Below are positions 35,284-38,454 of a DNA stretch of 38,454 nucleotides, piece after piece. The stretch is from assembly GCA_021324445.1 (NCBI GenBank), contig JAJPJC010000073.1:1-38454 (forward strand), in the 5' to 3' direction. Below the pieces are notes generated by a model. That model ran no database searches. It had not been told where the DNA came from and worked only from the letters and a program-made list of their open reading frames with translations. Source of the DNA: Isosphaeraceae bacterium (GTDB lineage: Bacteria; Planctomycetota; Planctomycetia; Isosphaerales; Isosphaeraceae). A program made the translations under genes and the position numbers. How positions within the stretch are numbered: the stretch's first letter is position 1; every line of letters starts with the position of its first letter.

Positions 35284-36033
35284 TCAGGAGCTGCTGGCCG
35301 CGGGGTTGATCGCCGGGTTGTGGTGGTCCAGACCGCGCCGCTGGCAGTACCGCTGCATGTTGTCCCGCGCGGGGCCGTACTGGGGATCGGACTCCAGGGC
35401 CGCCTTGTAAGCCTGGTAGGCCGCATGGTCCTGGCCGCGGCTCTCGCGGAGGACGCCCATGAGCGTGAGGGCCTCGGCCGAATGGGGGTCCAGATCGAGC
35501 GCCTGGTCGAGCAGTTCCGCGGCGCGGTCGAATTCCCGGCGGTTCAAGGCGCGCTTGGCTGGGGTGAGGTCCACCGCGGCGGGCCCGAGCGTGACGGTGG
35601 TCGGAATCCTGTCCGGGGGCGGACCCGGCATCGGCATGGCTTCCGGCGGCGGCTCGGCGTGCCGCGCGAGCACCTCCCGGACCACCCGGCGCAGCTCATT
35701 GGGCGTCAGCGGCTTGGACAGGAAGTCGACGGCGCCCAGCTTGATGGCCGCCACGGCGTCGGGGATGCTGCCGTGGGCCGTGATGATGACCACGGGGACG
35801 TCGTGGCCCGTCTCCCTCAACCGTCGCAGCACCTGCATGCCGTCGGGAGGGGGCATCCTCAGGTCCAGCAGGACGAGGCTGACCCGGGATTGCGCCAGGC
35901 GGTCCAGGGCGCCCGAACCGTCCGTGGCCTCGTCGACCGCGTACCCGGCCGTCTCCAGCGTGGTCCGGAAGGCGAGCCGGACATGGGGCTCGTCATCCAC
36001 AATCAGGATCGGTGCCGATTCATTGGTGGCCAT
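35284..36033 (-). CDS. Response regulator with REC domain and TPR-like C-terminus, no DNA-binding domain
   Basis: A 249-residue regulator. The receiver domain (8-125) has the acidic pair Asp13/Asp14, phosphoacceptor Asp57 in LLDLRMP, Thr85 in IITAHG and Lys107 in LSKPLT; it resembles NtrC-type receivers. After a Pro-rich linker (125-150), the C-terminal half contains AKRALNRREFDRAAELLDQA, then LDPHSAEALTLMGVLRESRG and DHAAYQAYKAALESDP, typical TPR helices. No winged-helix or AAA+ domain is present, unlike KdpE. GGAGG precedes the ATG. It lies between the sensor kinase and the kdp genes and probably signals through protein contacts. Confidence 0.9.
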   Translation of the reverse strand: MATNESAPILIVDDEPHVRLAFRTTLETAGYAVDEATDGSGALDRLAQSRVSLVLLDLRMPPPDGMQVLRRLRETGHDVPVVIITAHGSIPDAVAAIKLGAVDFLSKPLTPNELRRVVREVLARHAEPPPEAMPMPGPPPDRIPTTVTLGPAAVDLTPAKRALNRREFDRAAELLDQALDLDPHSAEALTLMGVLRESRGQDHAAYQAYKAALESDPQYGPARDNMQRYCQRRGLDHHNPAINPAASSS

Positions 36034-36052
36034 CGATTCCTCCGCCCCGGTC

Positions 36053-36112
36053 GTAGGTCAGGCTTGAGCCTGACATGATGGAAGTTCCTTGTCAGGCTCA
36101 AGCCTGACCTAC
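36053..36112. repeat. Perfect 22-bp inverted repeat between kinase and regulator genes
   Basis: The arms at 36053-36074 and 36091-36112 are exact reverse complements over 22 bp, with a 16-base loop. Each arm is itself nearly palindromic (GTCAGGCT..AGCCTGAC). The right arm contains the stop codon and last four codons (VGQA) of the kinase gene. The left arm ends about 20 bases before the regulator's ATG, next to its ribosome site. Confidence 0.95.
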
Positions 36113-37213
36113 GGGCAATGCCCCACCCTCGCGCGGGCCGGTCGGCAGGGTGAAGCTGAAGGCCGTCTCGCCGCCGGGATCGCTGGTCACGCCGACCTCG
36201 CCGCCGTGGGCGCCGACGATCTCGCGGACGATCGCCAGGCCCAGCCCGGCCCCGCCGTCATGCCGCGTTCCGGGTACCTGGTAGAACTTTTCGAAGATGT
36301 GGGGCAGATGCTCGGCCGGGATCCCCTCGCCGGTATCCGCGACGGTCAGGCGCACAGCTGCGTCGACGGCACGGGCCGACAGCCGGATCTTGCCCCCGCG
36401 CCGGGTATGCCGCAGGGCGTTGCCGATCAGGTTGTCGAAGACGTGGCCGATGCGCTCCCGGTCGGCCAGGACTTCCGGCAAGCGCGCCGCCACGTCGGCC
36501 TCCAGGGCGACGCCGGCATCCCGGGCTCTGTTCTCGAAGCGCTCGATCGCGTCGCTGACCAGCTCACGCGGTGCCACCGGCCGGCGATCCAGCCGCAGAC
36601 GGCCCTGCTCGATTCGGGTCAGGTCGAGCAGGTCGTTGACCATCGCCAGCAGCCGGTCCGAGTCTTGCCGTGCGGCCAGGAGCAGCTCGACCTGCTTGGG
36701 GGTGAGCGGCCCGACCAGCTCCTCGAGCAACAGGTGGACGGCCATCTGGATGCTGGTCAGCGGCGTCTTCAACTCGTGGCTGACAGTCGAGACCATATCG
36801 CTCTTGAGCTGGTCGACCAGTCGGAACTTGGTCACATCGGTGAGGACCACGGCGGCGCCGAGCAGCCCGTCCTGGTCATCCCGGATCGCCAGGACGCGCG
36901 GGAGGAAGAAGCGTTCCTGCCCGTCGTCGCGGAAGCAGACGGCGTGATCCAGGCTGGTGGGCAGGTAGGCGGCTTGACCGTGGAGGACCTCGGTCAGCGC
37001 CGGCCGCAAGGTCGGCGGCGCGACCCAGGGGATCACGCCGTCCGACGGCGCCGCGCCCAGGATGCGCCGCGCCGCCGGGTTGGCGCGCTCGATCGCCCCG
37101 CCCAGGTCGACCACCACGACCGGGTCCGGGAACGAGTCGATCGTCGCCTGAGCGGTCTTCTGAGCGCGGAGCAGACGCTCGGTCCCCGCCTGGCGGAAGT
37201 CGCGGATCGTCCG
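36098..37213 (-). CDS. Sensor histidine kinase, C-terminal part (PAS-HisKA-HATPase), out of frame with its N-terminal part
   Basis: The catalytic part of a membrane sensor kinase. A PAS domain (from SFPDPVVVVDLGGAIERAN to VVLTDVTKF) is followed by the phosphoacceptor helix VSHELKTPLTSIQ, the N box DNLIGNALRHT, DTGEGIPA, and GAGLGLAIVREI. It is read one frame away from the membrane part: restoring a single base near 37210-37217 joins the HAMP end FNVMAG to TIRDFRQAGTERLLRAQ. It is not KdpD, lacking KdpD and Usp domains, but its place before the REC-TPR regulator and kdp genes suggests it senses conditions relevant to potassium or osmolarity. The stop codon lies inside the 22-bp repeat. Confidence 0.85.
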   Translation of the reverse strand, partial: RTIRDFRQAGTERLLRAQKTAQATIDSFPDPVVVVDLGGAIERANPAARRILGAAPSDGVIPWVAPPTLRPALTEVLHGQAAYLPTSLDHAVCFRDDGQERFFLPRVLAIRDDQDGLLGAAVVLTDVTKFRLVDQLKSDMVSTVSHELKTPLTSIQMAVHLLLEELVGPLTPKQVELLLAARQDSDRLLAMVNDLLDLTRIEQGRLRLDRRPVAPRELVSDAIERFENRARDAGVALEADVAARLPEVLADRERIGHVFDNLIGNALRHTRRGGKIRLSARAVDAAVRLTVADTGEGIPAEHLPHIFEKFYQVPGTRHDGGAGLGLAIVREIVGAHGGEVGVTSDPGGETAFSFTLPTGPREGGALPVGQA

Positions 37214-37956
37214 GCCATCACGTTGAACGCCTCGGCCAGCTCTCCCAGCTCGTCGCGGGTCAGCACGGGCACGACCTGATCGAGATTGCCCCCCGTGACG
37301 CCGCGGGCCGCTTGCGTCACCGCGCGGATCGGCTCGAGGATCGAACGGCTCAGGACCAGGCTGATCGCCGCGGCGACGACCGCCGCCCCCAGCAAGACCA
37401 CCACCATCAGGCGGATCGACGCATTGGCGGCCGCCCGGGCACGGGCGTCCTCGTCCTCCATGTTCTTCTGGTTCAGGAGCAGCACCGCGTCGGCCTCCCG
37501 CTTGATGTCCTTGAACGTCGGCAGGAGCTGGGTGAAGTAGAGTCGCGTCCGCTCGGCTTTCTCGGTGGGTGGAATCGCGAAGAAACGGCTGGTCAGCTCG
37601 AGGTAGCGGGCGAAGAGCGCCGCCAGGGTATCGGCCATCTCCCGCTCCCCGGGCAGAGTGATGTTGTTCTGCTCGATCTTCAGGTTTCGCTCGAACACCG
37701 GCCGGTACTCGGCGAACTGGTCCCGCGCCTGCTGCTCTTCTCCGCCGATGGCGAACAGCAGTGAGGAGTCCATCCGCTCCAGGCCCTCTTTCATGCCCTC
37801 AGCGGCCAGCACGCTCCGGTAGTTCTCCTTGAGGATCACATCGATGTCGTTCCCCAGCCGGGAGAACATCACGATGGCCCACAGTCCCAGGCCGACCATG
37901 ATGGCCAGCAGCGGTGTGAGTCCGATCAGCAGCCGGGTGCGGAGCGTCTTGAACAT
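37033..37956 (-). CDS. Sensor histidine kinase, N-terminal part (TM-sensor-TM-HAMP), frameshifted
   Basis: The start of the same kinase. Residues 8-31 form the first membrane helix, about 32-180 a helical periplasmic sensor domain (resembling four-helix-bundle ligand sensors), 182-206 the second helix, and 208-250 a HAMP linker ending DELGELAEAFNVMAG. After about residue 249 the frame is wrong: the following 58 residues are Arg/Ser-rich nonsense that overlap the PAS region on another frame. One deleted base near 37210-37217 explains it. This is either a real inactivating mutation or a sequence error. Confidence 0.82.
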   Translation of the reverse strand: MFKTLRTRLLIGLTPLLAIMVGLGLWAIVMFSRLGNDIDVILKENYRSVLAAEGMKEGLERMDSSLLFAIGGEEQQARDQFAEYRPVFERNLKIEQNNITLPGEREMADTLAALFARYLELTSRFFAIPPTEKAERTRLYFTQLLPTFKDIKREADAVLLLNQKNMEDEDARARAAANASIRLMVVVLLGAAVVAAAISLVLSRSILEPIRAVTQAARGVTGGNLDQVVPVLTRDELGELAEAFNVMAGRSATSARRGPSVCSALRRPLRRRSTRSRTRSWWSTWAGRSSAPTRRRGASWARRRRTA

Positions 37957-38454
37957 GGTTCCTACCGCCTGACCCGAGCATCGGGCGTGCCGGACTCGGG
38001 ACTTCGGATCTCAAGTCCGGGGCAGAGGCCGAGTTGGGGTCTTCCACCCGGGTGCCCCCGGGGTTGGGCAGCGGCTCGCGTCCTTGCAATTTGCACGGTC
38101 CTCGATCGAGATCATTGCGGATTGCACCAGAAAAAGCCACGCCTGCGCGGGGCGCGTCGGCAGGTTCGTTCGGCGAAATCGGGGACTGGCCGAGCGGCGG
38201 GGGGGATTCGCCGGCCGCGCGCGGCGGGTCGGCTGCCGCGGTGTCCGGTTCGTTCGGCGAGTTTTCCGCGGCGGGCTCCGACTCCGCCAGGGGGTCGGGG
38301 CCGGCCGGCAGCACGTTGGCGTGGAGGGAGTCGATGGCGTCGAGGCCGCAGCCGATGGTCGCGGCCAGGCCGGCCACCGTCGCGCCGCGGCCGGACAACT
38401 CCGCCGGCTCGCCGCCGGCCGGCCCCATCGTCTCCTGCCGGCGCAGCTTCAGCA
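37799..38454 (-). CDS. Unidentified partial gene or low-complexity frame at the right edge
   Basis: An open minus-strand frame enters from the right edge (LKLRRQETMGPAGG, then ATIGCGLDAIDSLHANVLPAG) and passes into a Pro/Glu/Ala-rich stretch with two NEP motifs. The DNA motif GGTTCGTTCGGCGA occurs twice there (38163-38176 and 38246-38259). The frame has no stop until inside the kinase gene, so the real end is unclear; the coding part may finish near 38250. The 25-residue GLAATIGCGLDAIDSL segment looks like real protein. No family recognised. Confidence 0.3.
   Translation of the reverse strand, partial: LKLRRQETMGPAGGEPAELSGRGATVAGLAATIGCGLDAIDSLHANVLPAGPDPLAESEPAAENSPNEPDTAAADPPRAAGESPPPLGQSPISPNEPADAPRAGVAFSGAIRNDLDRGPCKLQGREPLPNPGGTRVEDPNSASAPDLRSEVPSPARPMLGSGGRNHVQDAPHPAADRTHTAAGHHGRPGTVGHRDVLPAGERHRCDPQGELPERAGR

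Noticed and set aside
38163..38259. GGTTCGTTCGGCGA pair as a defined repeat element
   Set aside because: Only two 14-bp copies lie in the window, within a low-complexity frame at the edge; not enough to call an element.

Overview
The window is GC-rich chromosomal DNA that looks planctomycetal, most likely Isosphaeraceae-like (inference). The basis is lineage-type proteins: an exported CARDB protein with an N-terminal LExLERRALLS sorting-type motif, a sedolisin/beta-helix giant with a variant of that motif, a DUF1501 tail, a kinase-to-WD40 linker remnant, an RsbRD-like histidine kinase, and an FHA protein next to a MoxR ATPase. I see no rRNA, tRNA or CRISPR array.

Layout. 1-1871: end of an unknown gene, a GT2 glycosyltransferase and an aminoglycoside-phosphotransferase-like kinase, tightly overlapped. 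1943-5184 (minus): MoxR ATPase, FHA protein and a LipM-type octanoyltransferase. 5287-6663: dicarboxylate symporter. 6664-9215: integrase tail remnant, orphan histidine kinase, and an IS200/IS605-type element whose transposase has Asp at the expected catalytic Tyr. 9562-12321: CARDB surface protein and an alpha/beta hydrolase with a Cys nucleophile. 12325-13381: two head-to-head gene remnants, one frameshifted by a 20-bp tandem duplication. 13388-15794: divergent HypE/AIR-synthase-like protein and site-2 protease with CBS domains. 16014-16767: gene debris, overlapped by the tail of a roughly 1500-residue sedolisin/beta-helix protein (16705-21231). 21442-24755: convergent DUF4198/DUF3386-type secreted protein and a large lipoprotein. 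24993-27570 (minus): coiled-coil membrane protein, lipid kinase and kdsA, an envelope-related run. 28076-30147: isocitrate/isopropylmalate-dehydrogenase-family enzyme and a small membrane protein. 30095-37956 (minus): a complete potassium-pump locus, histidine kinase - REC-TPR regulator - 26-residue membrane peptide - kdpF - kdpA - kdpB - kdpC.

The most unusual pattern is a set of long imperfect inverted repeats in gaps between genes, mostly between co-directional minus-strand genes (FHA/moxR, lipid kinase/kdsA, kdpA/kdpB, regulator/kdp, kinase/regulator) and once between the dehydrogenase and a membrane protein. Their sequences are unrelated, yet several share one architecture: arms built of tandem heptamers (GTGGTGC; AGTTSCC; NNATTCC) or nonamers (TCTCCGCGG), with the second arm being the reverse complement. 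One is flanked by direct repeats like an insertion, and one supplies the stop codon of a gene. Their placement suggests either an insertion-tolerant mobile class or RNA structures acting within operons.
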